Notes: a model not told the origin generated them from the sequence alone. Positions 9,341 through 20,695 are shown, numbered from the stretch's first letter. The stretch: DNA of 64,000 nucleotides from Choristoneura fumiferana (GCF_025370935.1 NC_133500.1:5352040-5416039); one strand, 5' to 3'. Numbers and translations: made by a program.

Positions 9341-10287
9341 GGCGGGTCGGTGCATAAACAACATTATAATATAACAAGAGAAACAGATGTAAAAAGGTGA
9401 ACTTCCCCAATTTTCTTCCCCAGTTCTCTTCCGGATCTCTTTCAGTACCTTAAAACAATTGGCAAGATATCAGAAACCAGAACGGACTCTAATAAGAAAA
9501 GACATAAGGCGAAAGGAGTAATGGCGATAATATCAGTCCTTTTATTATTAAAAATTAACAAACGATCCGGTTCTCGCTTTGGCAATCATAAAAAGGAACT
9601 TTTTCCTTTTTTAAAAACCATTTCCGTGTCCAACTTCTAAATAGTTGGGAACTTGAAAAATAAAGACACGTCCTGAGTAGTCGAAAGCATATTTTTATCG
9701 CGAAACTCTTCAAAAACCGTTTCTTGGGAAACACAAAAAATCCATTAAACAAGTTTTTAATACTGCGCCAAGTTTTATCTTCTTTCTCTGTCTTGTCTCT
9801 TCGGGGCGTTTGTGACACCGTAGCGTAATCGAGACAACAATTTTGTAAAAACAAATTACATAGTTACATACAGGTCGACCTAATAAAAGCGTGTTAAAAA
9901 TTATACTTGACGGATTTTGGGCGGCCGGAGTGGGTGGGCGTTTTCTTCGGTATCGGACATAGTGGCAAATGATTGAAACGCGTTAAGACAAAAACCACTT
10001 AACTTTTATTTGCAGTTCACAAAGTTACGGTTAGCATTCGATGCCGCAAGATCTCGCACTTCAAATAAACTTAGGTTTTAACTTAGGAAACCTAGGGGCC
10101 AAAATAGGTCTTATGAAAACAGACAAGTCTCTTGGCGGTGATGATACCTCGACCACGACCCAAAGCACAGCTATTCCTTTTCGATTCAATCCCGCGCATC
10201 AAGATCAATTCCCAAGCGACCAATGTCCAAGCGAGGGACAAGAGGAAAATAGTAACTGTTTAGCCAATCAGAACAGAGGCTACCAAT
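9341..10287. other. Intergenic DNA, no gene recognised
   Basis: Open frames on both strands (up to 99 codons at 9555-9854, minus) have low-complexity or unremarkable sequence and no motif. The 94-codon frame at 10041-10325 runs into an inverted-repeat element. Confidence 0.4.
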
Positions 10288-10557
10288 CAGGGAGCGAAAC
10301 TCTGATGCCGGTGACGTCATTATGACGCAAATTGACATATAGGGTGTTTTTATAAAATATACACAACTTGTACACAACATATTAAAATAGTGACATTTAT
10401 AAGTACTGGCCGTCTCAAGTGTCAATAAAATATCAGTAAACTAAAGAGGCCAACAAGTTGTCAGTGATTATCTATAATTTAGATAAAAACCATAAAAACA
10501 CTCTGTATGAAGCTTGATGTCATACGGCTGTCACCGGCGTCAAAGTTTCGCTCCCTG
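10288..10557. mobile_element. MITE with long inverted ends
   Basis: CAGGGAGCGAAACTCTGATG on the left pairs with the reverse complement on the right (CAGGGAGCGAAACTTTGACG). Pairing continues through CCGGTGAC and a GGTGTTTTTA block, giving inverted ends of about 70 bp. No coding. Confidence 0.65.
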
Positions 10558-11040
10558 CTGCCAATACATCGCTTGCGTTACCAGTGGATCCAACATTCAA
10601 ACAATAATCGACAACCAATCAGAATAATGTACCTACTGCTTGACGAAAAGTGGCGTACAGGTTAGCCAACTTAAATAAAAAAACAAAACAACACGAAATG
10701 TTACCAGTAACGAAAATTAAATCAATGACTACAACTGTCACGTGGTGTTGCCACCCATTCACAGCGATTGAAAATTAAAACTACCCGAGAAACTTATTAT
10801 TGACATTCGGATACCCGCGTTCATAAAAAAAATGACGAGAACTGGTGTCGCCGCCATCACAACACGACATACTTAATACAAGCATTTTTTTTTAATTTAT
10901 TCGCATTTTCACTAATCAATCTTTACTATTACTATTAATGGAAAAGCATGTTTGTCTGTGTGTTACCTTTTTATGCTTAAACTGCAGAACCAATTTAAAA
11001 TTACAGTATGACAATACCAATGTTTGTTACAATTACGTGT
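10558..11040. other. Intergenic DNA with weak G-family similarity
   Basis: Only 10920-11000 (GTTTGTCTGTGTGTTACC...) resembles the 3' half of G-family repeats. Nothing else was recognised. Confidence 0.35.
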
Positions 11041-11045
11041 CTGAC

Positions 11046-11270
11046 CCCAGAAAATCGCACAGTTCTTAGTTCTCCAGAGTCTCAGAGGCCTGCAGGGGAG
11101 TAAAAGGGGGAGAGGAGTTGGGCCTCCGGATCTCCCACTCACCGCACGAAATACAGTAGCAAAACTATTATTTCACGATGGTATTCTGTGGGAGTGTGGT
11201 ACTAACCCGGTCAAGCCGGCCGATTCGTACTGCAGCCAGCAAGTGATTACAGTAAGGCTGTCTACCACAT
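11046..11270 (+). repeat. M-family repeat
   Basis: AGTAGCAAAACTATTATTTCACG...CTGTGGGAGTGTGGTACTAA matches 29722-29800 in inverse orientation. The function of the family is unknown to me. Confidence 0.55.
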
Positions 11271-11332
11271 GTTTGTTATAATTACGTGTCAGTAATTAAT
11301 AATGAAGGCAGCATAACACAGCCAATAAAAAA

Positions 11333-11640
11333 GTCAGTTTATTTAATCAAGCGTTACTTTGCAGAAGTCCATATCAATGAACTAAAAAAAATTACAGTGA
11401 CAAATTAAAACGTTGGTTGTGGTTTATTAGTATTAACATCTGGTAGTAGGGTGTACGGTTGTGTTGCTCTGAAGGTGAGCTCTGGTTGAGTTCGAAACGC
11501 GTCAGCGTATTGTGGTGGTGGTGATAGATGGGTTTGTGTGTGTTCTTACAGTGTGGAGGTGGAGGAACTGCTTGACAACAATCTTGCATAAACTTAGCTA
11601 TCATAAGGTCGCGGGTGAGCAACGAAATTCTTTTAGGTCA
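11333..11640 (-). repeat. N-family repeat, copy 1, with a small ORF
   Basis: It is over 85% identical by eye to 17625-18100. On the minus strand both copies hold an open frame starting MLTRDLMIAK and running through AVPPPPHCKNTH to a stretch of His residues. After the following Arg the copies are out of frame with each other. The 3' boundary is GCAAAGTAACGC followed by a TGATT block. I read it as a retroelement 3' region; whether the frame is translated is unknown. Confidence 0.6.
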
Positions 11641-12127
11641 CTAAAAAATGTCAGATAATCTTAATTTTTAAGTCTGAAATGATCCCACACTGTATACATA
11701 TTTCTTATGAGTAATATACATGTCTACAAATTCGTTACACTACTTAAGTTTGTACAATGTTAAAATTCGCTACGGTGCAAGAAGTTGCCTTTTAGAGCTA
11801 AATGCTCAATAACGCATATTTCAGTGGGGGCAGAAAGTTTCAGATTTCGCCCCCTCTTCAATTTAGAATTCGTCTCTTTAGATTTTTCCTTTATTTCCCG
11901 TAAGGGGATAATTGAAAGCGATTGGGAATTATTTGAGAAGTTTCGGTGCAAGATTAATTTTCGAATTTAAAAGTTTCTAGGGAAAATGTTGCCATAATAA
12001 ATTATGTAAAACTGTTATCGAGTTTGATGGCTCCTTGAATCGAAGTAACGCTGAAGTAATAATTGAGTATTATTGATGCTTCTGCGAAATAAGAATGAAC
12101 GAAGATACAAGTTTATCTCATTTACCT
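11641..12127. other. Intergenic DNA, nothing recognised
   Basis: The short overlapping frames at 11760-11970 on both strands have no motif. Confidence 0.4.
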
Positions 12128-12128
12128 A

Positions 12129-12203
12129 ATCTATTAATTACATATTATTTTCATCTTATCATGTTGCTATTTCTATTAATTACATATTATTTTCATCTCA
12201 TCA
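12129..12203. repeat. 42-bp tandem duplication
   Basis: The block CTATTAATTACATATTATTT plus CATCT occurs twice in succession with a 42-bp period. Confidence 0.8.
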
Positions 12204-12465
12204 TCAGGCTTCCTCTCAGAGTGAGAGAGGGCTTGGGCCATAATTCCCACGCGGGCCCAGAGCGAATTTGGAACTTCACACCATTGAATTGCTTCGCAGG
12301 TTTGTGCAGGATTCCTCACAACGCTTTCCTTCACCGTAAAGCTCGTGGTGAATTTCAAATGTAATTTCGCACATAAATTCCGAAAAAATAAGAGGTGCGA
12401 GCTGCGGATCGAATCCACAACCCTCTGCTTGGGCGGCCATAGGTCAAACCACAACGCTACGGCGT
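12204..12465 (-). mobile_element. tRNA-like SINE-1
   Basis: This is the reverse complement of the SINE at 15051-15350. It shows the CCTCTCAGAGTGAGAGAGG, CCACGCGGGCCCAGAGCG, AATTGCTTCGCAGG and AAAGCTCGTGGTGAA blocks. It ends in a tRNA-like head with TCGAATCCACAACCCTC and GGTCAAACCACAACGCTAC. Insertion on the minus strand. Confidence 0.8.
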
Positions 12466-12617
12466 TTTATGTGCTTATTTATAATTACTAATATTTCTAT
12501 AGTACCGTGGCTATTAAGCAGGGTTCAAAAGAGAGACTGGCCTTTATGAAAACGCTGTGGGAAAGGAATTCTAAAAACACTCTGGACTCAGCACTGGCGG
12601 TTCCGTATAGGTATGTC

Positions 12618-12796
12618 TAAGGCTCCGATTCCACCAGAAAGCAGAGATGTGCGAGGAATATGTTTTTTATGAACCAATTGAAACGCTTCATTTACCTAGC
12701 CTCGCTCCGCTCAGCTGTTTCCACCAGAGCTGTGCTTATTGTCAAAAGCGCAACACAGTCATATTCTCGATAACCTCTGGTGAAAACGCAGCCTTA
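12618..12796. mobile_element. TAAGGCTCCG MITE, copy 1
   Basis: TAAGGCTCCGATTCCACCAGA at the left and TCTGGTGAAAACGCAGCCTTA at the right pair at 18 of 21 positions. The same ends and interior (GATGTGCGAGGA, CCAAT.GAAACGCTTC) occur at 19678-19802. No coding. Confidence 0.75.
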
Positions 12797-12825
12797 AAAT
12801 CAAACTGGTCAGATCTAAGTAAGTA

Positions 12826-12866
12826 ACCACTTGCTCGTTTGCCATCCAGTCGAATAAAAAAAAAAA
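12826..12866 (+). repeat. D-family LINE tail, terminal 40 bp
   Basis: CCACTTGCTCGTTTGCCATC plus CAGTCGAATAAAAAA is the poly(A) end of the D family, seen full-length at 39291-39567. Confidence 0.75.
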
Positions 12867-12905
12867 CTTCATAAAGTAACTACAAAGCCGCTGGTAGGTT
12901 ATTTT

Positions 12906-13325
12906 TAGGGTTCCGTGCCTCAAAAGGATAAAACGGAACCCTTAGGATCACTTTTTGTCCGTCTGTCTGTCTGGCTGTCAAGACCCTTTTTCTCGGGAAC
13001 GCGTGGAGGTATCAAGCTGAAATTTATGTCAAATACTCAAGTCTACTGCCCCTTGGAGCTGTGAAAAAACCAAACTTCTAAGCCGACGCAATCAAAAGAT
13101 ACAGCCGTTTATGCTGCAAATTTTCGACATTCGCAAAGGAATCAAAACCTACAGGGTACTTCCCGTGAACTCAGAATCTTGAAATTTGGTACGAAGCAAC
13201 GTCTTATAGCACAGATAAAGGAAAAACTGCGAAAAGCGTAAATTTTTAGTTATATCATATAATAAAAATATATGTAATAATTGGTACGGAACCCTCGGTG
13301 CGCGAGTCCGACTCGCACTTGACCA
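12906..13325 (+). mobile_element. A-family GGTTCCGT element
   Basis: It begins TAGGGTTCCGTGCC and ends GGTACGGAACCCTC followed by GGTGCGCGAGTCCGACTCGC. A GTCTGTCTGTCTGG tract lies near the left. A reverse-oriented partial copy is at 61372-61697 and end pieces are at 58700 and 41163. It has no coding frame and is probably a non-autonomous element. Confidence 0.7.
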
Positions 13326-13698
13326 ATTTTTATTTTTCCCTAAGACCGACTCACGCTTGACCAGTTTATCTGATGATATGTGTAATTTATCTGTATATAA
13401 ATTTCTGATATGTATTACGGTTCTGGAGATATAGCCGTGTGACTGACCGACGGAAAGTGTAGCAAACTAGCAAATAGGGTTCCATTCCATTAGCACCCTT
13501 CTATTGCAAAAGAAAACTTAAAATAGCTGGAAGATAAATACAATATTTCATCAGAAATTTAACGAAACGGACAGAAAGTTAATTAAATCTTATCTTATCT
13601 GAAGCGGAATTAAAACTTGAATTTAAATCGAGATGTTACGAGTTAGTTCATTTCGCGTTGGAGACAATGAAAGTTACTGTGTTGTTTATTAAAAAGCA

Positions 13699-14012
13699 GC
13701 CAAGTGCGAGTCGGACTCGTGCACGAAGGGTTCCGTACCATGTATACAACCATTCATTAGAAATTAGCTAAAAACGGCAAAAAAAATCACGTTTGTTGTT
13801 TGGGTGCCCCCTTAAATATTTATTTTATTCTGTTTTTAGTTATTGTCATAGCGTCCACAGATATACATGGGTAATCTGTGAAAATTTCAACTGTCTAACT
13901 ATCACGGTTCATGCGATACAGCCTGGTGACATACGGACGGACGGAGTCTTAGGGTTTATAAGGGCTTATAGGGTTTACGTTTTTACCCTGTGGGTACGGT
14001 ACCCTAAAAAAA
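13699..14012 (+). mobile_element. B-family GGTTCCGTACC element, copy 1
   Basis: Starts after GTGCGAGTCGGACTCG with AGGGTTCCGTACCATGTATAC and ends GGGTACGGTACCCT. The interior CTGTGAAAATTTCAACTGTC and the GAC.GACGGACGG block match copy 2 at 44711-45006 closely. Confidence 0.75.
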
Positions 14013-15050
14013 TAAGATAAATAAGTTGAACTAGTCGATATCACCCAAAAAATTACTTAGAAAAAAAAACAAATATCAAATATCTCTCTCAAAAACAAAA
14101 CAAATTTAGTTTGACGAATCTAGTATATGACTTTGATTTTGAACGCTAAAAGATCTGGGTTCGCAATGAGGTCTTTTCTTCTTCTCTAGTTCACTTTTTT
14201 TTAAACAAAGCTCGTTTTTATGTTTTTTTTTTCATTTTAAGTTAACTGATAGTCAGTTTGTCTGGTTGCAAATATTTGTTTTGTGTATGAGTGTAAAGAA
14301 AAGACAAAGCAGTGTATGTAAATGTGCATAATAAGTCATAATAAAATTCGTGTGCTATAAAAAAACTCGCCTGTAGGCTCATTTCGCATACCAATATCGT
14401 ATTTTAATGCTTTATATTAAGTTTATATTTTAATTGCATACATACATTATTGGATTTTCTGGTAGTCCAAAGATTTTGTAAATTATAATTGTACCTCTTT
14501 TGACATTATTAATAATATTTATGAGAAGTCTAAAGATGGTGTTAGAGTGACTTATAATGAGAAATTAGAATAGAATGAAAACTTTTTGAAATTTTGTATT
14601 AGTGTAATTCTCTGAATTGAACTATATTGTATTGCATGGAATTCTTTAAAGCAATAAATGACTGAATACTGAATACTGAATTAATTAAAATACCTACACA
14701 AAAAAAAACTCAAAGGATCCCCATTTTGGCAAGGTTCCGAAGATAAAAATGCTTTTCATTATGTAACAGTCATACAAAGTACTATAATAATAGCATGATG
14801 TTAACAATAATAGTAATTAAAACAGTACGGTAACATAGCAAAGTTCCGTAGCAACTACAAACTTATTTTCTTTCTGTTCTTTCAGCTGAAGCTCCAAGAT
14901 ATATTTACCTGAAACAAAGTAGAATTTTTATTAGTACATTTTGTAGTCTTCGTGAAAAAGGAAGTCTGTCTTACAGTTTTGGGGTCCCGGTGTAACAAAA
15001 AAACCTTAGAAAGGTATTATTGTATATTTTCTTTTTATTATAGTTAAGGG
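14013..15050. other. AT-rich intergenic DNA; LINE-like tail at about 14640-14690
   Basis: The only item seen is AAAGCAATAAATGACTGAATACTGAATACTG, a signal-plus-short-tandem tail as found at LINE 3' ends. The rest is AT-rich with no recognisable gene. Confidence 0.4.
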
Positions 15051-15350
15051 AAGCCGTGGTGGCCGAGTGGTTTGACCTATGGCCTCTCAAGCAGAGGTTC
15101 GTGGGTTCAAACTCCGGCTCGCACCTCTGAGTTTTTCGAAATTCATGTGCGGAATTACATTTGAAATTTACCACGAGCTTTGCGGTGAAGGAAAACATCG
15201 TGAGGAAACCTGTACAAACCTGCGAAGCAATTCAATGGTGTGTGTGAAGTTCCCACTCCGCACTGGGCCCGCGTGGGAACTACTGCCCAAGCCCTCTCAT
15301 TCTGAGGGGAGGCCTGTGCCCTGCAGTGGGACGTATATAGGCTGGGATGA
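15051..15350 (+). mobile_element. tRNA-like SINE-1, full copy
   Basis: The head looks like a tRNA gene. The A box TGGCCGAGTGG is at 15060-15070 and the B box GGGTTCAAACTCC at 15103-15115, as needed for RNA polymerase III transcription. The body holds GGAAACCTGTACAAACCTGC and TGGGCCCGCGTGGGAAC. It ends GTGGGACGTATATAGGCTGG with a short GATGATG. SINEs are copied by a partner LINE; the GATGATG end suggests an RTE partner (inference). It does not encode protein, so the 113-codon frame here is incidental. Confidence 0.85.
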
Positions 15351-16121
15351 TGAAGGCTTAAATTATGTAGTTGTAAAGACTGAATTTCACAAAATCTATG
15401 AACGGAAGTACGAATATTGAAACGGTCAATGTATAATTGACCGAAAGTTTTAAATCCCAAAAGTATGGGTTATTCTAAGGGGATTTGGAGGTGGAACACC
15501 ATGGGGCCTACAGGCCCTTTATGCCTCTATCTCGCTCATGCCAACAGGTGTAACCGTCTAATAAGAGGATCCTACCACTATGTATGTGGCTCTCGGGTAT
15601 ATTTACGGTGCTGGTAGCGCTAAAGAGATAGCTTAAAGTTAAATTTAATATGCTTGAGCATATTCTACATCACAATATCTCTTTATTATTTTATTAAGCA
15701 TGAGTCTTTAGCGAACATAATAATTGACACAAATAATTTCGAAACGAGGCTATCCTACGTTATCACCATAGACGTAGGATAGACATTACACGGTTATTGA
15801 AAATCCTTTTTTTCGCGGAACCCTTCCCACAAAACAAGCTCGTTTATTTCCTTTTTCCTTGTTAGACCACACACGCCCGCATCTTTAATTCCGGTGGCGA
15901 GTTCCAAACTCGACAACTCTAATGCGCGGTCTATCGTTTCGCGGGAACTATATCGAAGTCGGCTTAGTCCAAGGATTGAGAAGTTTTCCTCAGCGTTTGT
16001 CTTTAATATACTTTGGTGGAAATGAAGTACTAGTCATGAGCTGGGTAGAAAATGGGTGGGGATATGTTTGACCTAGTATTTGTCGCCCCAAAATCTAATC
16101 GCGGGATTTGACATAGTTAAG
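15351..16121. other. Intergenic DNA; short hairpin at about 15747-15783
   Basis: CTATCCTACG and CGTAGGATAG pair around a short loop. No other feature is recognised; GC content rises at 15480-15640 without a coding signature. Confidence 0.4.
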
Positions 16122-16352
16122 TTTTTTTTTTATTCGACTGGATGGAAAACGAGCAAGTGGGTCTGCTGATGGTAAGAGATCACCACCGACCGCCATAAAC
16201 ATCTGCAACACCAGGGGATACCTCACGTGCCAGTAATTTCACCGGCTGTCTTACTCTCCATGCCGAAACACAACCAGTGCAAGGCCTGCTGCTTCACGGC
16301 AGGATTAGCGAGCAAGATGGTGGTAGTAATCCGGGCGGACCTTGCACAAGGC
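16122..16352 (-). repeat. D-family LINE/SINE 3' end
   Basis: The minus-strand copy begins with the poly(T) complement of the tail, then TTCGACTGGATGG...CGAGCAAGTGGGTC and AGATCACCACC. It runs to GCGGACCTTGCACAAGG. The internal ATCTTAGGCC portion is deleted. Confidence 0.75.
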
Positions 16353-16770
16353 ATTTGCACAAATACGGTATTTGACTATTTTGTATATGTTTTATAAATT
16401 AAAACTACACAATGCCTGTTATCGAATAGAAAAACAATATTTAAGCAACCTTTACAAATAAAAAAGTTATAAAGGTTTGAAATTCAAGATTAGACAGAGA
16501 AAGACATACTGGCATGTGACGTCACACGCCAGTACCGCCATACTTGCTGCATAGAGAAAAGCGTTTGAGAAAGAGACAGGTACATAGATTTTTCAAAAAA
16601 TCACTATCAATCCAATTTTCAACCGATTTAAATTTTCTCTTCGCTGAACACTATCTGTTTATCTATATTTTCATAATAATATTAAGATATGGCAAAATCA
16701 GGAGTTGTCAAATACCGTAAAATTCTGGTGGTTGAAATTCCATTGTATTCAAAAATATATCTTCACTCTT
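16353..16770. other. Intergenic DNA, nothing recognised
   Basis: AT-rich. No paired repeat or coding frame. Confidence 0.4.
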
Positions 16771-16927
16771 CCGCGGATCGGCAAACGTAGCGTAGGACGT
16801 CCACGAGATGGACGGATGAGCTGAATAACGCTGCGCGTTCTCGGTGGATACAGGCCACTTCTAACCGAAGCAACTGGAGGACTATGGGGGCCTATGTCCA
16901 ACATTGGACGTCCTACGGCTGATGTGA
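16771..16927 (+). mobile_element. RTE LINE 3' end (F type)
   Basis: CGGATCGGCAAACGTAGCGTAGGACGTCC...CCTATGTCCAACATTGGACGTCCTACGGCTGAT encodes, with indels, the conserved RTE tail (RIGKRSVGRP ... WRTMGAYVQ). The frame is broken, so this is a dead fragment. Confidence 0.75.
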
Positions 16928-17624
16928 CGATAAATCAAATTGCTACGGGAATTGCTAAAAATTCCACCAAACCAAATTCCAATTTCATTTAAGTCGTATA
17001 TGAACGTATGTGCGGAATTTATAGCTTAATCCCGTATGAATAACGAAACATAAAAGAACTAATGTGTTACTAAACTTAACCCACGGCTTTGGATGCCTAA
17101 ACCTTAAAAAAATCGCATTTAACGTTAGTGTATTGCTGTGAATAGGTTCCAATCTGGTTACGCAAATCCGTTACCAAAGCAGATTGGTAACCGGTTCCGT
17201 TCGTTAGTAACCGTACGTAACCGAAACTCGGTCACCCATTACACGCGTGTTCGAGCTTCGTGCGAGGCTGTTCGAGGCACATAATGTTGCTAGATGAGAG
17301 AATACAAAAACCCTGAATAATTTATCAAAAAATATCTTTTTTTTTTCAAACTATCGTGAGACTCACGCATAGTGAAATCAAAAGGGGAACTCACATATTT
17401 AGTCAAGTTAATCTCGACATGTGTTTAGGACTAATAGAGAATATTACTGCAATTTTCTGCCTTCAGAGTGAAGCACAACCGTCAAGAGTTTTTTGAGTAT
17501 CTTAAATGCCATTATATCATATTATTTCAATTAAAATTTTGAAAGTATGGCTCTATGGTTGCTATCGATGTAAATATCATGTTATTTTGTTACTTTTAAA
17601 TATATCATGATTTTAAATAATTTA
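16928..17624. other. Intergenic DNA, nothing recognised
   Basis: GTTACCAAAGC/GGTAACC-type words around 17150-17230 are suggestive of a small local repeat but do not form a clear unit. Confidence 0.35.
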
Positions 17625-18100
17625 TTGAATCAGGCGTTACTTTGCGGAGGTCCATATCAATGAACTAAAGGTAAATTTAGTTTCATCTCCCTTGCTACGG
17701 CTTGGACCTAATTTCAGCAATGGTAGTTAATGAAACATGCCTTGACAGTAAATAAATAAAAATCAAGGTAGTTTTGAAGGACGGTTAAGAAATTTATTAA
17801 TAATTGTGGTAGTTTTGTTCATAAAACGTATGTGGGTACTTGGGGAGTTACAGTGACAAGTTAAACGGTGGTTGTGGTTCGTTAGTCTAACAACTGGTAG
17901 CATGGTGTACGGTTGTGTCACTCTGAAGATGAGCTCTGGTTGAGTTCGAACGCGTCAGTGTAGTGTGGTGGTGGTGATAGATGGGTTTGTGTGATTTGTG
18001 TGTGTTCTTACAGTGTGGAGGTGGAGGAACTGCATGAACACGCATATTTTGCATAAGCTTAGCTATCATAAGGTCGCGGGTGAGCAAGGAAATTATTTTA
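17625..18100 (-). repeat. N-family repeat, copy 2 (longer form)
   Basis: Same family as 11333-11640, with an extra block of about 180 bp (17670-17849) that copy 1 lacks. The minus-strand frame starts MLTRDLMIAKLMQ and again includes AVPPPPHCKNTH and a His-rich stretch. On the minus strand the extra block runs from GTAACT to TTTAG, so it could be intron-like, but copy 1 keeps GTAA...TTTTAG too, which fits a simple internal deletion better. Confidence 0.6.
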
Positions 18101-18186
18101 GTTCATATCATGATTTCTATATGTACGAGTATTAATACTCTTTGGTCATGATTTGTCATGGTGACAAAATATAAAGAGAACTGCAG

Positions 18187-18309
18187 GGCTATTACGAAAT
18201 TCAAAAATCGAAGTTCGTATCGTACCGTCCCTTTCACTCGTATTAAATAATAATAAGCGTCGGCGGGACGGTACGATACGAACTTCAATTTTCGAATTTC
18301 GTAGTAGCC
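18187..18309. mobile_element. MITE, strong hairpin
   Basis: GGCTATTACGAAATTC plus AAGTTCGTATCGTACCGTCCC on the left is complementary to GGGACGGTACGATACGAACTT and GAATTTCGTAGTAGCC on the right. The arms are about 47 bp around an AT-rich loop. Confidence 0.8.
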
Positions 18310-19285
18310 TTGCTGATATTGTCATGAAAGTTTGTGCTAGTGTCGCCCCCTGCAGAGCGCTTTGCCTAATAATGACCTATTCGTAGCACTTCCTCTCGAA
18401 ACACGCCACGGCAGCCGTTGCAAATAGCGCACTCAAGAGGAACTATGAATTAGTCCGAAACATGTCGAGCTAAACTCGAATAAATACCTGAGTTATCCGT
18501 TTTGTTTCACAAAATCATTTTATTATATTTTATGGCAAGAAAACACCCGAGAAAAAGAAAAGTATGATATTAGTTTTATATGACAATGAATGTGTGCTTG
18601 AACGTTTGTTAATCATGTAAGTTTAAGGATGATTCTGTCGAGCTTTCGAAATACGTTAGTATTTTGTGTAGTATTTATGATAGTTGGGTCTGTGTGGCAT
18701 TATGTGGAAGAGGGTAAGCTTGGATGTGAGCATATAAATGTAACGCAGACGTAGCTATGATACACAATCGTGTATCATAAGAATCGGAACAAGATGGATC
18801 ATATAAATTGATAGGATTGTCAAACCCCGATTTCATCAGAAATCCAAATTTTAGTAAAACCACTTCACACTGGCAACACCGGCGGCGCTATTCGAGTCAC
18901 GCGCCGCGGCGGTCGAGATTCAAAACTTTTTGTTTCATTTATTAAACCTTGACACATTCCCGAAGTTTCGCTTCGTGGAATTTCGGGACGTGTCGGGCTC
19001 TAGTGTGCTTCTAATCTTTTGTATAATGATGATAGTCGAAAGACCTGACCTCTATTTCACCAACGTGTCAATTATCAATGATATAATATCGAGTAAAAAT
19101 CAATTATGTCTAAAATTAATTAAGTCTAGTGCGAAGGCCGTCGAAAAGTCAGATTGATGTTATTTGTATTTTATTCAAATGTGTATTTCTGTTTTATTTT
19201 GTGCACTATGTAACTTTATTGCTAAATAAATTATTCTTTATTCTTTATTATTATTAGTAGTTTTTATTTAGTTCTGTTGTCCGTC
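18310..19285. other. Intergenic DNA; LINE-like tail at about 19190-19255
   Basis: TTTATTGCTAAATAAATTATTCTTTATTCTTTATT looks like a retroelement end with a short tandem tail. The GC-rich patch at 18870-18920 has no identifiable gene. Confidence 0.4.
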
Positions 19286-19289
19286 TGTA

Positions 19290-19530
19290 CTTAATCAAAT
19301 CTTGCAAGTTAAATTCGACCAATTTCTAGTGGTTGGATTGACTTGAAATTTGGTGTACTTATGTAAATTGCGTGACAATGCAATAATTTGGTAAGGACAT
19401 CCTGGTAGTCCTGCTAGGATCGTCTCCACAGGGCGGAACTCTTCAACGGTCGACTTGGGGTTCGGTATGCAAATGTAGTTTGGGTGACAATACAATTACA
19501 GTCAACAAAAAGTACAGTCAGCAAAAAAAT
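19290..19530 (-). repeat. H-family repeat
   Basis: Blocks ACTTGAAATTTGGTGTACTT, GGATCGTCTCCACAGG, ACAGTCAACAAAAAGTACAGTC and GCTTGTATTAAAAA recur at 52850-53005 and 59780-60350 (inverse orientation), with a partial copy at 50920-51030. No coding function is evident. Confidence 0.65.
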
Positions 19531-19677
19531 GCTTGTATTAAAAATGTTTTTTTACCAAAAACTTATTTAGTGATAATTTATGTTGTAAAGCTCGATTTTT
19601 TTGTCCTACTCTTCATTTAACTGTAGAATTGTCGTTAAATCTTGACACGAGTTTAGAACTGTGTCAGCTTTGCGATA

Positions 19678-19802
19678 TAAGGCTCCGTTTCCACCAGAGA
19701 TGTGCGAGGATGTGTTGCGAGGAAAGTGTTTCTTATAAACCAATAGAAACGCTTCCTTTACCTTTAATCGCACAGCATCTCTCTGGTGCAAACCAAGCCT
19801 TA
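19678..19802. mobile_element. TAAGGCTCCG MITE, copy 2
   Basis: TAAGGCTCCGTTTCCACCAGAG and CTCTGGTGCAAACCAAGCCTTA form the inverted ends. Length 125 bp; it shares its interior with 12618-12796. Confidence 0.75.
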
Positions 19803-19919
19803 TTGTATCGTTTTGTGGTTAACAATTACGCGTATTTTTAAAATGGCCCCCTATGAAAGTAATAATCGCCCCAGTTAGCGTGGCAAAATAGGGCCCAGCA
19901 CGATAGTCCTGTAAAATTT

Positions 19920-20093
19920 ACCTTGATGGGTCACTGTAAAGTTTTAAGTACTCCGATGGCTTTACTAACTGATATATCTTCCTAAAAATCACGTCTATCC
20001 GTTGCTCCGTTTTGATGTGAAAGCAGGACATACAAACACGCAAATATACAAACACACACACTCTCAGATTTATAATATAAGTACGGATGGATA
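19920..20093 (+). repeat. G-family-like repeat, diverged
   Basis: CGTTTTGATGTGAAAGCAGGACATACAAACACGC...TTTATAATATAAGTACGGATG has the order of blocks seen at the 3' end of G-family copies, at low identity. Confidence 0.4.
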
Positions 20094-20600
20094 ATAAAGT
20101 GACTCATTTAAAGTACGGAACTTTGAAAATTATGAAATATGAGGAATTTTACACCGTTTGATTTTGAAATAGCAACCGCAAAATCAGCATAAATTTTTAA
20201 TACCGAAAACCTTCACTGTTTTAGTAAATTCGACTACAATTTCGAAACATTTCAAGCTGTCAATTCCACTTAAATACACTACAAATTCCATTTATTCCTT
20301 TAAGCATTTCAACGCGAACCTAATCCAGACCATAATTCATTCACAAAAAACATCCTAAACGCAAAATGTCACTATTTTATTCAATAGTCCAAAAATACAT
20401 CACTGTAAAATTAACCTTGTTTAAAGTGCTACGATGGCTTTGCTAATTGAAATATCCTCCTAAAAGCGAGAATTAGGCACAATGGTTTCGATTTTTTTTT
20501 CTATCCCTATGTCAATTAGTTGGATTGGTTGTCTGCGTGATGAAGGCGCGTTAGCAGATAAATTAGTTACGGACTATTTTACAAGCTTTTCGTTTAACAT
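20094..20600. other. Intergenic DNA, nothing recognised
   Basis: AT-rich, no supported feature. Confidence 0.4.
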
Positions 20601-20614
20601 AATAAAGAATATGC

Positions 20615-20695
20615 ATTGTTAAATTGTTCGACGTGCTACGTGACCACGACTGCTCTGCCAAGAGTATCCGACAAAGAAGAAGAAGAAGAATTTCT
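20615..20695 (+). repeat. LINE 3' end with (GAA)n tail
   Basis: CTACGTGACCACGACTGCTCTGCCAAGAG...GACAAAGAAGAAGAAGAAGA looks like the C-terminal coding end and trinucleotide tail of an RTE-like LINE. From family memory; no second copy is in the window. Confidence 0.45.

Noticed and set aside
9555..9854. 99-codon minus-strand frame rich in Phe and Lys
   Set aside because: Composition follows AT-rich DNA; no domain, no splice context, no second copy.
10041..10325. 94-codon plus-strand frame
   Set aside because: Its last third is the end of an inverted-repeat element, and it has no recognisable domain.
15060..15115. Possible true tRNA gene
   Set aside because: A and B boxes are present, but acceptor pairing is poor and the sequence continues into the SINE body shared by several copies.
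15079..15460. Overlapping frames of 113 and 101 codons on both strands
   Set aside because: Both lie in a tRNA-like SINE, which is non-coding; the same frames are broken in other copies.
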